This document shows, piece by piece, positions 18,859 to 27,098 of a stretch of 64,000 nucleotides of DNA. Made by a program: the position numbers and the translations under genes. The notes beneath the pieces were generated by a model. That model made no database searches. It was not told the DNA's origin and saw nothing but the letters and a program-made list of their open reading frames with translations. How positions within the stretch are numbered: the stretch's first letter is position 1; each line of letters begins with the position of its first letter. This DNA comes from CAWATZ01 sp963784995 (GTDB taxonomy: Bacteria > Planctomycetota > Planctomycetia > Gemmatales > Gemmataceae): NCBI GenBank assembly GCA_963784995.1, contig CAWATZ010000007.1, positions 186,001 to 250,000 on the forward strand. The letters are read 5' to 3'.

Positions 18859-19296
18859 TCATCCGGCAAACAGGCTCATGACCAGGGCATAGAGCGTTCG
18901 CACGTTGGCGTACTGCGAGGCGCCCAGGTAATCGAGCAGGGCCAGCAGACCGGTGACGTCGAGGACGCCGAAGGTGTAGGGCAGCTTGCGGCCCTTCCAG
19001 GCCCGCATCCGCTTGATCATGCCTGCGACCTTTTCCGCGGATGCCAGCCAGGCGGTGTAACGGCCCTCGATCCGGTCGCGCTTCTGGACGACCTGGCCCA
19101 GTTCGTACTGCCGCCGGGCGCACTCGGCGGGGTCGGCGTTGTTGCTGTTGCCCTTGCGGGGCACGGGCTTGTTGATCAGTTCGCTGGCACGGGCGGCCAG
19201 GCGCGTGTAGCGGTGTTCCAGGCTGTTGGCGCGCCGCTTGAACAGGAACCAGGTCACGGACAGCAAAACAATCACAGTCGTGTAAAGAACAATCAT
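18859..19296 (-). CDS. Small membrane-anchored protein of unknown function
   Basis: 145 residues. An N-terminal membrane segment (IVLYTTVIVLLSVTWFLF) is followed by a charged helical region (ARRQYELGQVVQKRDRIEGRY) and a C-terminal hydrophobic stretch (FGVLDVTGLLALLDYLG). GGGAGA precedes the ATG. No family recognised; its GC-rich 3' hairpin suggests a single-gene transcript. Confidence 0.6.
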   Translation of the reverse strand: MIVLYTTVIVLLSVTWFLFKRRANSLEHRYTRLAARASELINKPVPRKGNSNNADPAECARRQYELGQVVQKRDRIEGRYTAWLASAEKVAGMIKRMRAWKGRKLPYTFGVLDVTGLLALLDYLGASQYANVRTLYALVMSLFAG

Positions 19297-19500
19297 GGTG
19301 TCTCCCGATGGGTGCTGGAGGAAATCGGCTCGGCGCGCACAGCGGACCAGGCACCGAGATGAGTCAAACCGGTCGGGGTAGCGAATCCGTAACCGTTTGC
19401 ACTTACCGGACTCTTGCACCGGCAAAAAGGTTCACGCCGAGAAAACAAAATGCGCGAGTTCGGGCGTTCCTCTCGAATTTGGCGGAGATGGGCGCAGCCA

Positions 19501-19580
19501 CGGAGCCGCGCACGCAGCGCAGCGGAGTAAGCGGTCGTCCGACGAACCGCTTACTCCGCTGCGCTGCGTGCGCGGCTCCG
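19501..19580. repeat. 35-bp perfect inverted repeat, GAGCCGCGCACGCAGCG family, copy A
   Basis: Arms 19501-19535 and 19546-19580 are perfectly complementary around a 10-nt loop. It lies 7 bp from the polymerase stop, inside the gap to the next gene. Copies B and C are at 24061-24147 and 58630-58705. Confidence 0.9.
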
Positions 19581-19587
19581 TGCGCGC

Positions 19588-20856
19588 CTACCGTGTCAGG
19601 CAGGGCGTGCGCAGGCGGAAATTGTCGCGATCATGCTCCAGCCGGCCGGTGAGGGTCAGGGCGGCGCCGTTCATCAGCGACAGGAAGCCGAAGCGCTGCC
19701 GGATGGCGTCCTTGCACTCGGCCAGGCGCTGCCGGCGTTCGTCGTCGGGATTGGGAAAGAGCGCGCCCTGGGTCGGGATCGGCTCCAGAGGCGACAGCTC
19801 CACGCCTAGCAGACGCAACGGCAGCCGACGGGTGTGCAGCCGGCGATAGCGGTCGCAGGCTGCCTCGCTCAGTTCCTTCTCCTCGATGGTCGGGCGGCGA
19901 AACGAACTGCGCCCATCAACGATCTGGTAATCGCCATACCGGAGGGTCACGGTGAGGCCGCGCGCGGCCAGGCCGTGGACGCGCAGCCAGGAGATGGCGC
20001 GCTCCAGCAGGTGCTGGAGCATGGCCTCGCAGAAGGCGGGGTCGGCCGTCGGCGGGTCGAAGCTGGTACGGCGGCTGACCGACTGCGGCGGCCTATAAGG
20101 CTCGACAGTGCGGAGGTCGATTCCCCGGGCGTACTGGTGCAGCAGCCGGCCGCGCTGGCCGAACAGGCTGAGCAGCAGCTCCAGCGGCATGGCTGACAGC
20201 TCGCTGATCCGCTGCACGTTCAGCCGCTGCAGCCGTTCCAGCAGCACCGGCCCGACACCCGGCAGCACCTCCACCGGGAAGGGAGCGAGATAGGCCCCCT
20301 CCGTCCCGGCCGGGATGGCAACGATGGCGCCCTGGTCGTTGTGCAGCGCGGTCAGACCGTCTTTGCGGAGGTCCAGAGGCCGTTTCTTGGCCTGGTCCGT
20401 GGCCACGGCGGCGATCAGCTTGCTGCTGCCGATGCCCACCGACACGCTCAGGTCCATTTCCTCACGGATTTGCCGGCGCAGCTGCTGGGCCATTCGCAGC
20501 ACGTCGGCCGTGCCGCCTTCCGGAAGTGTCAGGCCGAGGTAGAGATCATCGAGGGCCGCCATTTCCACGCGGGCGGTGCGGTCCAGGCAGATGGCCAGGA
20601 TGCGTCGGCCGGCCTGCTCGTAAAGCCGGTAATCGCCCGGAACGATCCGCAAAGTCCGGCACAGGGCCCGGGCCCGGGTCAGTGCCATGCCGGTGCGGAC
20701 GCCTCGACTCTTGGCCTCGTAGCTGCAACTGGCCACCACGCCGCTGCCCACCGCCACCGGCTGGCCGCGCAACGTGGGATCCTGCAATTGCTCGATCGAT
20801 GCGAAGAAGGCATCCACGTCCAGATGCACGACCTGGCCGCGCTGCACTTCCATCAT
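19588..20856 (-). CDS. Y-family DNA polymerase (DinB/Pol IV-like)
   Basis: 422 residues. HLDVDAFFASIEQ (catalytic Asp near residue 13), SCSYEAKSRGVRTGM (nucleotide-binding Tyr and Arg), the helix-hairpin-helix VLPGVGPVLLERL and a little-finger domain define a translesion polymerase. The second metal site reads AALDDLYLGL where the family normally has (S)(I/L)DE, so the catalytic Glu is replaced by Asp at about residue 104. The first Asp is kept, unlike ImuB. The start has GGGAGAG upstream. Two GTAC-containing repeats upstream (20918-20947) suggest damage-type regulation. Confidence 0.87.
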   Translation of the reverse strand: MMEVQRGQVVHLDVDAFFASIEQLQDPTLRGQPVAVGSGVVASCSYEAKSRGVRTGMALTRARALCRTLRIVPGDYRLYEQAGRRILAICLDRTARVEMAALDDLYLGLTLPEGGTADVLRMAQQLRRQIREEMDLSVSVGIGSSKLIAAVATDQAKKRPLDLRKDGLTALHNDQGAIVAIPAGTEGAYLAPFPVEVLPGVGPVLLERLQRLNVQRISELSAMPLELLLSLFGQRGRLLHQYARGIDLRTVEPYRPPQSVSRRTSFDPPTADPAFCEAMLQHLLERAISWLRVHGLAARGLTVTLRYGDYQIVDGRSSFRRPTIEEKELSEAACDRYRRLHTRRLPLRLLGVELSPLEPIPTQGALFPNPDDERRQRLAECKDAIRQRFGFLSLMNGAALTLTGRLEHDRDNFRLRTPCLTR

Positions 20857-20917
20857 GATGCCGCTCTCCCTCTCTCCGTCCGCATCGGGGGCTGGGAGCC
20901 CGGGCAGAGCTTGTATT

Positions 20918-20947
20918 AGTGTACGTCAAAACACATATGTACATCAA
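20918..20947 (-). promoter_or_regulatory. Candidate SOS-type operator repeats upstream of the Y-family polymerase
   Basis: Read toward the gene, TTGATGTACATA (20947-20936) and TTGACGTACACT (20929-20918) are direct repeats 18 bp apart. GTACATATGTG between them resembles the Gram-positive LexA box GAACATATGTTC. Binding by LexA is inference. Confidence 0.35.
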
Positions 20948-20979
20948 TACAGAAACCCTGTCAACACCGGAACCGGCGC

Positions 20980-22635
20980 TCAGAACGGCCAGATGTTAGC
21001 CGGCAGCGAAACCTTGTAGACGTTGATCTTGCCCTTGCGCAGCTCGTGCGAGTAGATCACGTATCCATTGCCTAGCTTAATCACCTTCCTCGCGTGAGGC
21101 CAGCCGCGCAGGTGCGGGTGTTCGTTGCCGGTTTCCTCCAGCACGACGTAGCGAGGGGGCTGCGGGACTCCCGGGGCAGGCGCGGGCTCGACAAAGATCC
21201 GACCGGAGTAGTACCAAGCCCACCCAAACGGATCCTCAATCGGGTCTTTGGAAGAGGTGTGTTCGGCCAGCCAGCGGCCCACGTCCCGGAAGCCGGCGCG
21301 GTTGGAGTGCAGCGTCTCCAGCGACTTGTAAGCGGGGATCGCGGTCAGGAACACGAGCAGCCCCAGCGACCAGCATGGGGGACTGACCCAGCGTGTTCCG
21401 GCCAGGGCAGGCCGGAGCCGGGCGAGGGCGCTGGCCAGGAAGAAGCCAAGCTGATCGATGCCGGCCGCCGTGGGAAAGACCAGACACAGCAGCACAAGCA
21501 GCACGTGCCGTTCCGAGAGGTAGCCGAGGCGAACCGTAACCCAGTAAAGCAGGGACAGCAGGATCAAGTTGGCCGTGACCATGACCCAGGTCAGGGGAAC
21601 CCCGGCCAGTCGGCGGCGGTGCTGCCAGAGGCCGATCAGCGTGGCGATCCAGAGTCCCCAGAACAGTGTCCGGCTAAGGATCTGAAGCATCACCTGGATG
21701 CTCCAGCTGATGCGTCGGGCGATGCCCGCATCGGGTCCGGTCCACCAGATGGCCAGCGGCTGGGCCGTGATTGTCCCGGCCTGGCTCTCGTCCACTACCG
21801 GGCAGGACCATGCGACGGGGGAGACGAGCGTGCTGGCGCTGGGCTTGACGGTAAGTCGGCCAATGGTCAGCACAAACGGCAGGCTGACCAGGACGGCCGG
21901 GACCACCAGGCAGGCGATCCGCACGGTGAGGCGTTCCCAGGTGCAGCGCCAGGCCGGCCAGAACTGCATCGCCACCAGGACCAGGCTGGTTGCGAGAACA
22001 AGGATGAGTCCCTCTGGCCGGGTCAGATAGGCCAGCCCGCCGAACAGGCCGCACAGGACAAAACAGGCCGGACAGCCGGCCCGCAGGCCGCGGGCGGCGA
22101 AGAGCAGGCTGCTCGCCGACCACAACAGGAACAGGCCCTCGGAGAGGCCATCGCCCAGTACCCGGCCGCTGGCCGGCAGGCACTGGAACAGCAGCGCCCC
22201 CCAGAAGCTGATGCGGCGGTCGAACAGCTCGCGGCCGAGGTAGTACGTGGGGATGACCAGCAAGATGCTGGCGAAGGCGCAGGCCAGCTGGGCGCTCAGC
22301 TGCATGGCCAGCACGAGGTTGCCGCCGACCAGCGGCCGGACCACGCGGGACACCAGCAGGACCGAAAGCGGGTAGCCGGGATGATGCTCGGAGGTCTGCA
22401 GCACGTCTTGCCAGCCATCGTGGTTGAAGCGCCAGGCCATGCGTACGTAGTGAAGGGAATCCCGGGAAATGACCTCGGTGTGGGTGATCTGCCAGAGACG
22501 CATGGCGGTGGTCAGTGTCAGAAGCAGGACCAGCCAGCGCCAGGTGGGCCAGCCTTTCTGCAGGTCGGGCGGAGCGGAAACCTTGCAGGAGGTGAGCGAG
22601 CTGCAAGAAGCGGGCGACGACAAGGACTGCGCGTG
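20980..22635 (-). CDS. Polytopic GT-C type glycosyltransferase-like membrane protein (PMT/ArnT family)
   Basis: 551 residues with about 10-12 hydrophobic segments. The first periplasmic loop after the first membrane segment has ISRDSLHYVRMAWRF and HHPGYPL, the acidic and His-rich pattern of lipid-linked sugar GT-C transferases. ARGLRAGCPAC and LTRPEGLILV are also typical. The short C-terminal domain (YVVLEETGNEHPHLRGW) is soluble. It probably transfers a sugar from a polyprenyl carrier at the membrane; the acceptor is unknown. It follows the TIM-barrel gene by 142 bp on the same strand; a link to the BMC operon is not clear. Confidence 0.7.
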   Translation of the reverse strand, partial: HAQSLSSPASCSSLTSCKVSAPPDLQKGWPTWRWLVLLLTLTTAMRLWQITHTEVISRDSLHYVRMAWRFNHDGWQDVLQTSEHHPGYPLSVLLVSRVVRPLVGGNLVLAMQLSAQLACAFASILLVIPTYYLGRELFDRRISFWGALLFQCLPASGRVLGDGLSEGLFLLWSASSLLFAARGLRAGCPACFVLCGLFGGLAYLTRPEGLILVLATSLVLVAMQFWPAWRCTWERLTVRIACLVVPAVLVSLPFVLTIGRLTVKPSASTLVSPVAWSCPVVDESQAGTITAQPLAIWWTGPDAGIARRISWSIQVMLQILSRTLFWGLWIATLIGLWQHRRRLAGVPLTWVMVTANLILLSLLYWVTVRLGYLSERHVLLVLLCLVFPTAAGIDQLGFFLASALARLRPALAGTRWVSPPCWSLGLLVFLTAIPAYKSLETLHSNRAGFRDVGRWLAEHTSSKDPIEDPFGWAWYYSGRIFVEPAPAPGVPQPPRYVVLEETGNEHPHLRGWPHARKVIKLGNGYVIYSHELRKGKINVYKVSLPANIWPF

Positions 22636-22777
22636 CATGCGGCACCTCGGCAACGGGGACGGCGAAGGACCATCACGGAGGAGTCGCCAGGTGCCGGGTC
22701 AGGGGACGGTCGGAATGCGAATGGTAGAGTGGATTGGCAATTGGGGTCAAGACCAGCTGCGGAAATACACAGGTGCG

Positions 22778-24022
22778 TTAGCCCAGGATCCGATCCCACT
22801 TTGCCTTGTGATAAGCGATCTTCTCGGCAGCCGTCATCTTGCGGAAATCCGTGCTTGCCTGCTCATGGCCAGCCTGACCGTTGCACGTGGCCGTCTTCTC
22901 GGCCGGCTGGTGCTTGCACTGGCAGGTACACGCTGTCGCTTGCGATTTCTTGACCTCGACGGGTGCAGGGGGCACGCTGATGACGGTGCCATTGCCGGCA
23001 TAGTTCATGACGCCAGTCTGGAGCGTCATGTCGTCCTTGAGCGATCGGAGCGGCTTGACGCCCAGCTGTTGGAGCACGCCATGATAGGCTCGCACCGCCT
23101 CCTCGGCCGTGATCTCGCCATCGGCGATCAGCCGGAGAAAGTGGACGAACGCCAGCTGGTTCTCGGCGTTGTTGATCTTCCGGCCGAACAGGGCCACGCG
23201 GGCGCCGTACTTCTTGGCCTCGCTCAGCAGCTTGAAGGCGTCGTAGGTCGTTCCCGCCGAGCCGCCGAGGATGCCGACGACCAGGTGCGGATCGTAATGG
23301 ACCAGCTCTTCCATCGCCTTGGGGCCGTGATAGACCATCTTGAGGAACAGCGGCCGGCCCGCGGCGGTGACGCCGCCGAGCGTCCGCACGATGGCGTCGT
23401 TGATGAACCCCGGCAGCTTGTCGGGAGCGACGGCTTCCGGATTGTTGGGATCGAAGATCTCCAGAAAATGACGAAACCCCTTGCGCTCGGCCTCCAGGCG
23501 GAACTGCTTGTACTCCTCCAGAGCGGCGCGGTCCAACTCGGTGTCGTTGTTGTAGGTGATGCTGTACAGGCCGAGGTTCGCACCCAGCTGCCGTTCCTGC
23601 GGCGTGCAATCGAGATGGCCGCACTGGATGTGATCCAGCGTTGCGGTGCGGAACGGCCGGGAGGGGTCCTGCGGGTACTTGCTGCCGCGGATGATGTGGA
23701 TGTCGGTGGTGTCGTTGGCGCGGGCGGCGGGGGTGACAGGACTATTGTCGAAGAGCCGGCGATGAATCGTCAGCACCTCGCTGGTGCTGGCCGACATGAG
23801 CATGATGTCCACGAGGCCCTGTTCGACGATCTGCACGATGATGTCGCGGAACTCAGCGAGGGTGCGGTAGCGGAGTTCGCCGCTGTGGGCTTCGGGGGAT
23901 CGGCCGGGAGCGCCGATGGCCAGGGCCATGTCGGCGTCCTTGGCGTCGGCAAGGATGAATTCCTTGCTGCCGTGTGGATCAGCGTGAATGCGGGCGAGCT
24001 TGGTATCAAGAGACTTGATCAT
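22778..24022 (-). CDS. TIM-barrel aldolase-like protein with Cys-rich linker and possible encapsulation peptide
   Basis: 414 residues. Blocks such as VDIMLMSASTSEVLT, LEIFDPNNPEAV, RPLFLKMVYHGP (a possible Schiff-base Lys) and VGILGGSAGTTYDAF resemble DhnA/DeoC-type beta/alpha barrels. After the barrel comes a linker with CTCQCKH and a further Cys, then FRKMTAAEKIAYHKAKW and DRILG, a short amphipathic helix at the extreme C-terminus. This layout (enzyme, disordered linker, helix) is that of BMC cargo with a C-terminal encapsulation peptide. It is on the BMC strand, two genes past the last classical BMC gene. The reaction is unknown; an aldolase or sugar-phosphate isomerase role is possible. 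Confidence 0.65.
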   Translation of the reverse strand: MIKSLDTKLARIHADPHGSKEFILADAKDADMALAIGAPGRSPEAHSGELRYRTLAEFRDIIVQIVEQGLVDIMLMSASTSEVLTIHRRLFDNSPVTPAARANDTTDIHIIRGSKYPQDPSRPFRTATLDHIQCGHLDCTPQERQLGANLGLYSITYNNDTELDRAALEEYKQFRLEAERKGFRHFLEIFDPNNPEAVAPDKLPGFINDAIVRTLGGVTAAGRPLFLKMVYHGPKAMEELVHYDPHLVVGILGGSAGTTYDAFKLLSEAKKYGARVALFGRKINNAENQLAFVHFLRLIADGEITAEEAVRAYHGVLQQLGVKPLRSLKDDMTLQTGVMNYAGNGTVISVPPAPVEVKKSQATACTCQCKHQPAEKTATCNGQAGHEQASTDFRKMTAAEKIAYHKAKWDRILG

Positions 24023-24060
24023 GGCAAAAGGACCCAGAGGATCAGTTCCGGTTAGCATTG

Positions 24061-24147
24061 GCCGAGCCGCGCACGCAGCGCAGCGGAGTAAGCGGTCTGG
24101 GAGCCCGCGGGGCCGCTTACTCCGCTGCGCTGCGTGCGCGGCTCGGC
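24061..24147. repeat. 35-bp perfect inverted repeat, GAGCCGCGCACGCAGCG family, copy B
   Basis: Arms 24061-24095 and 24113-24147 are perfectly complementary around a 17-nt loop. It lies between the dehydrogenase stop and the TIM-barrel start, so it may partly separate their expression. Confidence 0.9.
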
Positions 24148-24155
24148 AAAACAAA

Positions 24156-25208
24156 TCACTTCCCAGTCGGTTGCCACGCGGCCCGAGGAATCGCTCGGAC
24201 CTGACCATTGACCGCTGGCCTTGCCTTGTCCGCGGGAGCAGCCGGTTTCGCAGCCGGCTCGCTCGGCTGGCTCTTGCCGATGCGTGCCTCCACCTGATCG
24301 ATGATCTCGCGCAGCACCTTGGCCGACTGCTGCAAGCCCAGCCGTTCCTTGGGCAGCAGGTTCAATTCGATCTGCTGGCGGGCGCCGCCGCAGCCGACGA
24401 CCGTCGGGACCGAGAGACAGACGTTGCGGATTCCGTAAAGCCCCTGCTGCAAGGTGCTGACCGGCAAGACCTTGCGGCTGTCCAGCATCAGTGCGTGGAC
24501 CACCTCGCGGATCGACAGTCCGACCGCGAAGCCGGAGCCGCCCTTGAGCTTGATTAGCTGAGCGCCGGCGGTTTTGGTCTCCTCGAAGACCTCGCGCTGC
24601 ACGGCGGGGCCGAAGCCGGGCCACTGCTCCAGGGGCAGACCGGCCACGGTGGCGCTGGACCAGAGCGGCACCATGCTGTCGCCGTGTTCGCCGAGGATCA
24701 GGGCTTGCACCTGCGTGGGCGGCACTTGCAGACGACGAGCCAGGTGGCTGCGGAAGCGGGCCGTGTCCAGCTGCGTGCCCAGGCCGATGACGCGCTGCCA
24801 CGGCAGACCGCTGCGCTGTACCGCCAGATAGGTCAGCACGTCAACCGGGTTGCTCACCACCACCAAATAGCTGTTCTGCTTCAGGCCGGCAGACTTGATT
24901 TGTTCCAGCAAGCCCAGGAACAGATCGACGTTGCGGTTGATCAGGTCAAGCCGGCTCTCATCCGGCTTGCGGCGCAGCCCGGCTGTAACGACGACGACGT
25001 CGCTGGTGGCGACATCGTCCATCGTCCCCGCCGTGATTCGCTGATCGGCTGTCAGGCACGAACCTTGAAGTAAGTCGAGGGCCTGGCCCTGAGCCATGTC
25101 CTGGTTCGCGTCCAGCAGGCATACGTGGCTGGCGATGCCGCCGCATTGCAATGCAAAGCCGGTCATGCTGCCGACCAGTCCGCCGCCGCCGATGATGCTG
25201 ACTTTCAT
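24156..25208 (-). CDS. Malate/lactate dehydrogenase family enzyme of the BMC operon
   Basis: 350 residues. Rossmann motif GGGGLVGS, NAD-adenine Asp in CLLDAN, catalytic GEHGDS and SNPVDVLTY define the family. The substrate-specificity loop reads AGLRRKPDESR; Arg 80 sits where malate dehydrogenases have Arg and lactate dehydrogenases Gln. The Ala/Pro-rich tail (EPAAKPAAPADKARPA) is an extension. The start overlaps the stop of the upstream membrane gene by 4 bp. In PV-type BMC loci such an enzyme is thought to recycle NADH made by the aldehyde dehydrogenase. GAGAGG precedes the ATG. Confidence 0.85.
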   Translation of the reverse strand: MKVSIIGGGGLVGSMTGFALQCGGIASHVCLLDANQDMAQGQALDLLQGSCLTADQRITAGTMDDVATSDVVVVTAGLRRKPDESRLDLINRNVDLFLGLLEQIKSAGLKQNSYLVVVSNPVDVLTYLAVQRSGLPWQRVIGLGTQLDTARFRSHLARRLQVPPTQVQALILGEHGDSMVPLWSSATVAGLPLEQWPGFGPAVQREVFEETKTAGAQLIKLKGGSGFAVGLSIREVVHALMLDSRKVLPVSTLQQGLYGIRNVCLSVPTVVGCGGARQQIELNLLPKERLGLQQSAKVLREIIDQVEARIGKSQPSEPAAKPAAPADKARPAVNGQVRAIPRAAWQPTGK

Positions 25209-25666
25209 GGGACCTCTCGGGGAAGATTCAGGTTCTCGGGTGTTGTGATCTTGTCCGATCCAGGTAACGGGCCGGGACGCTCCAATGGCGGGGGCCCCGT
25301 TGTGGAGCGACTCATCGAGTGTCTGAGCCAGCGTAACCCCACCAGCACGGCGAGAAAACTCACGACCCCGGCCACGGCCCACATGACGATCAGGACGATG
25401 AACACCGGAGGGAAGCCCTGTGCAGCCATTTTCCCCATGTCCGGGTTCGCCAGAGCAAAGAAGCTCACGATGCCGGCGGCACCCATGCTCACGGAGATTG
25501 CCGTGGTGCTGATGGTCCGGATCGTTCTCACCCGGAGGGCGTCGGGATTGTAACTGGCACTGACCGCGGCCAGCACGCGCTGGAGGTCCTCAACGGTTTC
25601 CACCTTGATTCCCAGCTGCTTGACCAGCCGGCGAACTTCCTGAAGATTATCGGTCGGGTCCGGCAT
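25205..25666 (-). CDS. Small membrane protein within the BMC operon
   Basis: 153 residues. A soluble N-terminus (DNLQEVRRLVKQLGIKVETVEDLQRVL) is followed by two membrane segments (ISTTAISVSMGAAGIVSFFAL and FIVLIVMWAVAGVVSFLAVLV, each given to 20 or so residues of a hydrophobic run). No family recognised. It overlaps the dehydrogenase start by 4 bp and the upstream membrane gene by 20 bp, so translation is probably coupled. AGGGTGA precedes the ATG. Its place in the operon suggests a role linked to the BMC or to sugar supply, which is unproven. Confidence 0.7.
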   Translation of the reverse strand: MPDPTDNLQEVRRLVKQLGIKVETVEDLQRVLAAVSASYNPDALRVRTIRTISTTAISVSMGAAGIVSFFALANPDMGKMAAQGFPPVFIVLIVMWAVAGVVSFLAVLVGLRWLRHSMSRSTTGPPPLERPGPLPGSDKITTPENLNLPREVP

Positions 25667-25937
25667 GGTTCACCCTGCTCTTGACTGTTGATCGGAGGAT
25701 TCCTCGTTCGCCTGCTGTTCTTTGCGCCATCTGCCGGCGAAAGATGATCACCCGGACCCAGACCGTGATAATGCACAGCACCCAGGTCGAGCCGAGGATG
25801 ACCCTGATCCAGATGTTGCAGCGCTCCCAGCCGCCAACGAGCAGCAGGATCACCGTCGAGATCAGCGCCCCACCAACCAGGACCAGCAGCACCAGGGTCG
25901 AGAAGAACCCCGTCTTGTCCGAGCGAAAACTGAACAT
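25647..25937 (-). CDS. Small two-pass membrane protein within the BMC operon
   Basis: 96 residues with two hydrophobic segments (FFSTLVLLVLVGGALISTVI and IWIRVILGSTWVLCIITVWV) and a basic C-terminus. It lies 19 bp after the aldolase stop and overlaps the next membrane gene. No family recognised. Confidence 0.65.
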   Translation of the reverse strand: MFSFRSDKTGFFSTLVLLVLVGGALISTVILLLVGGWERCNIWIRVILGSTWVLCIITVWVRVIIFRRQMAQRTAGERGILRSTVKSRVNHAGPDR

Positions 25938-25956
25938 GCGCCAAACTCACTCTGCG

Positions 25957-26814
25957 TTACACTCCCGCCCCGGTCAGAGCGGCCATCACCTGTTCCGTGA
26001 TCGTTCGCACCAGCTGCTCCAGATCGAGCCCGTCGAGAGCTGATCCTTTACCGTTCGTGGAAGCAGCGGCGTTTTCCCACTGAAACGCATGGGGCTGAGG
26101 AACGAAGTCGGAATAACTCTCGTCAAAGCTGCTCGGCCCACAGAGGTCGCAATCGTCCTTGTGAAATCTCACGTCATCATAACCGAGCCGCTTCTTGAAG
26201 TTAAGCAGCTCCTGAGTGTCCTTGTCATCGAAATAATTGATGCGCCCCAGCTGCTTGGCCAGCAGCAGGATCTTGCAATAGGCGTCAATGATCTCCGTGT
26301 TGAAGTACGCATTTTCCAGTGTGGGGCCAAAAGTCACCGTGCCGTGATTGGCCAGCAGGATTGTGTTGCAATCCTTGACGTAAGGGATAATCGTATTGGG
26401 CAAGCGCTGATCGCCGGGCGTCGCATATTTAGCGATCGGCACTTCACCGAGAAAAACCTCCACCTCCGGGAGAATGCACTTGGGAATTGGCTCGTGGGCC
26501 ACGGCAAACGCGGTGGCATACGGAGGATGGCAGTGAACGACCGCCTGTACGTCGGGCCGATGCTTGTAGACCGCCAGGTGCAGCAGAACCTCACTGGTTC
26601 GCTTGCGCGTGCCGGCCAGTTGCTTGCCCTCGTAATCGACCTTGCAGACGTCCTCGGGCTTCATGAAGCCCTTGGAAACCATCGTCGGCGTGCAGAGCAG
26701 CTCGCGCTCGTTGAGCCGAATCGTGATGTTGCCATCATTGGCAGCCGCGAAACCGCGATTGTAGAGCCGCCGGCCGATCTCGCAGATCTGCTCTTTCAAT
26801 TGTTTTTCATTCAT
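25957..26814 (-). CDS. Class II aldolase (fuculose/rhamnulose-1-phosphate type) with C-terminal encapsulation peptide
   Basis: 285 residues. AANDGNITIRLNE, the Zn ligands in VVHCHPPYATAFA and LLANHGTVTFGP, and the acid Glu region LPEVEVFLGE define the AraD/FucA family. It should cleave L-fuculose-1-P or L-rhamnulose-1-P to DHAP and L-lactaldehyde. The C-terminus has a Ser/Gly-rich linker, then DLEQLVRTITEQVMAAL, a textbook BMC encapsulation helix, so the enzyme is predicted BMC cargo. A Cys-rich segment (KDDCDLCGPSSFDE) precedes the linker. The ATG overlaps the stop of the upstream BMC-P gene (ATGA). Confidence 0.92.
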   Translation of the reverse strand: MNEKQLKEQICEIGRRLYNRGFAAANDGNITIRLNERELLCTPTMVSKGFMKPEDVCKVDYEGKQLAGTRKRTSEVLLHLAVYKHRPDVQAVVHCHPPYATAFAVAHEPIPKCILPEVEVFLGEVPIAKYATPGDQRLPNTIIPYVKDCNTILLANHGTVTFGPTLENAYFNTEIIDAYCKILLLAKQLGRINYFDDKDTQELLNFKKRLGYDDVRFHKDDCDLCGPSSFDESYSDFVPQPHAFQWENAAASTNGKGSALDGLDLEQLVRTITEQVMAALTGAGV

Positions 26815-27098
26815 GATTGCACAATCGTCAGCTGATCGAGGATGCAGGAACAATACGCATCCACAGGTTTCTTGTCCGGATGAAACGGCGCTGCCGCCTC
26901 ACCGCCCTCGCTGAATCCGACCTGGCTGCCGATCCCGGCGCCCAGGTTGTCGTAAATCACCAGGTCCTCGCCATCGCCCCGGCCATCCGTTTTCAGGGCC
27001 TTGAAACTGCACGGCACGCCGATGATCCAGCGGGCCCCGATCATGCTCGGATGTACCCGCGACAGCGTCACCGTGCCAATTACCTCAGCGATGCGCAT
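26811..27098 (-). CDS. BMC-P shell vertex protein (EutN/CcmL family)
   Basis: 95 residues: MRIAEVIGTVTLSRVHPSM, WIIGVPC, VIYDNLGAGIGSQVGFSEG and VDAYCSCILDQLTI are the EutN/CcmL fold. Such pentamers cap the vertices of the icosahedral shell. The start at 27098 lies inside the end of the RpiB-like gene (14-bp overlap) and the stop overlaps the aldolase ATG. One of three different BMC-P genes here, as usual for PV-type loci. Confidence 0.92.
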   Translation of the reverse strand: MRIAEVIGTVTLSRVHPSMIGARWIIGVPCSFKALKTDGRGDGEDLVIYDNLGAGIGSQVGFSEGGEAAAPFHPDKKPVDAYCSCILDQLTIVQS

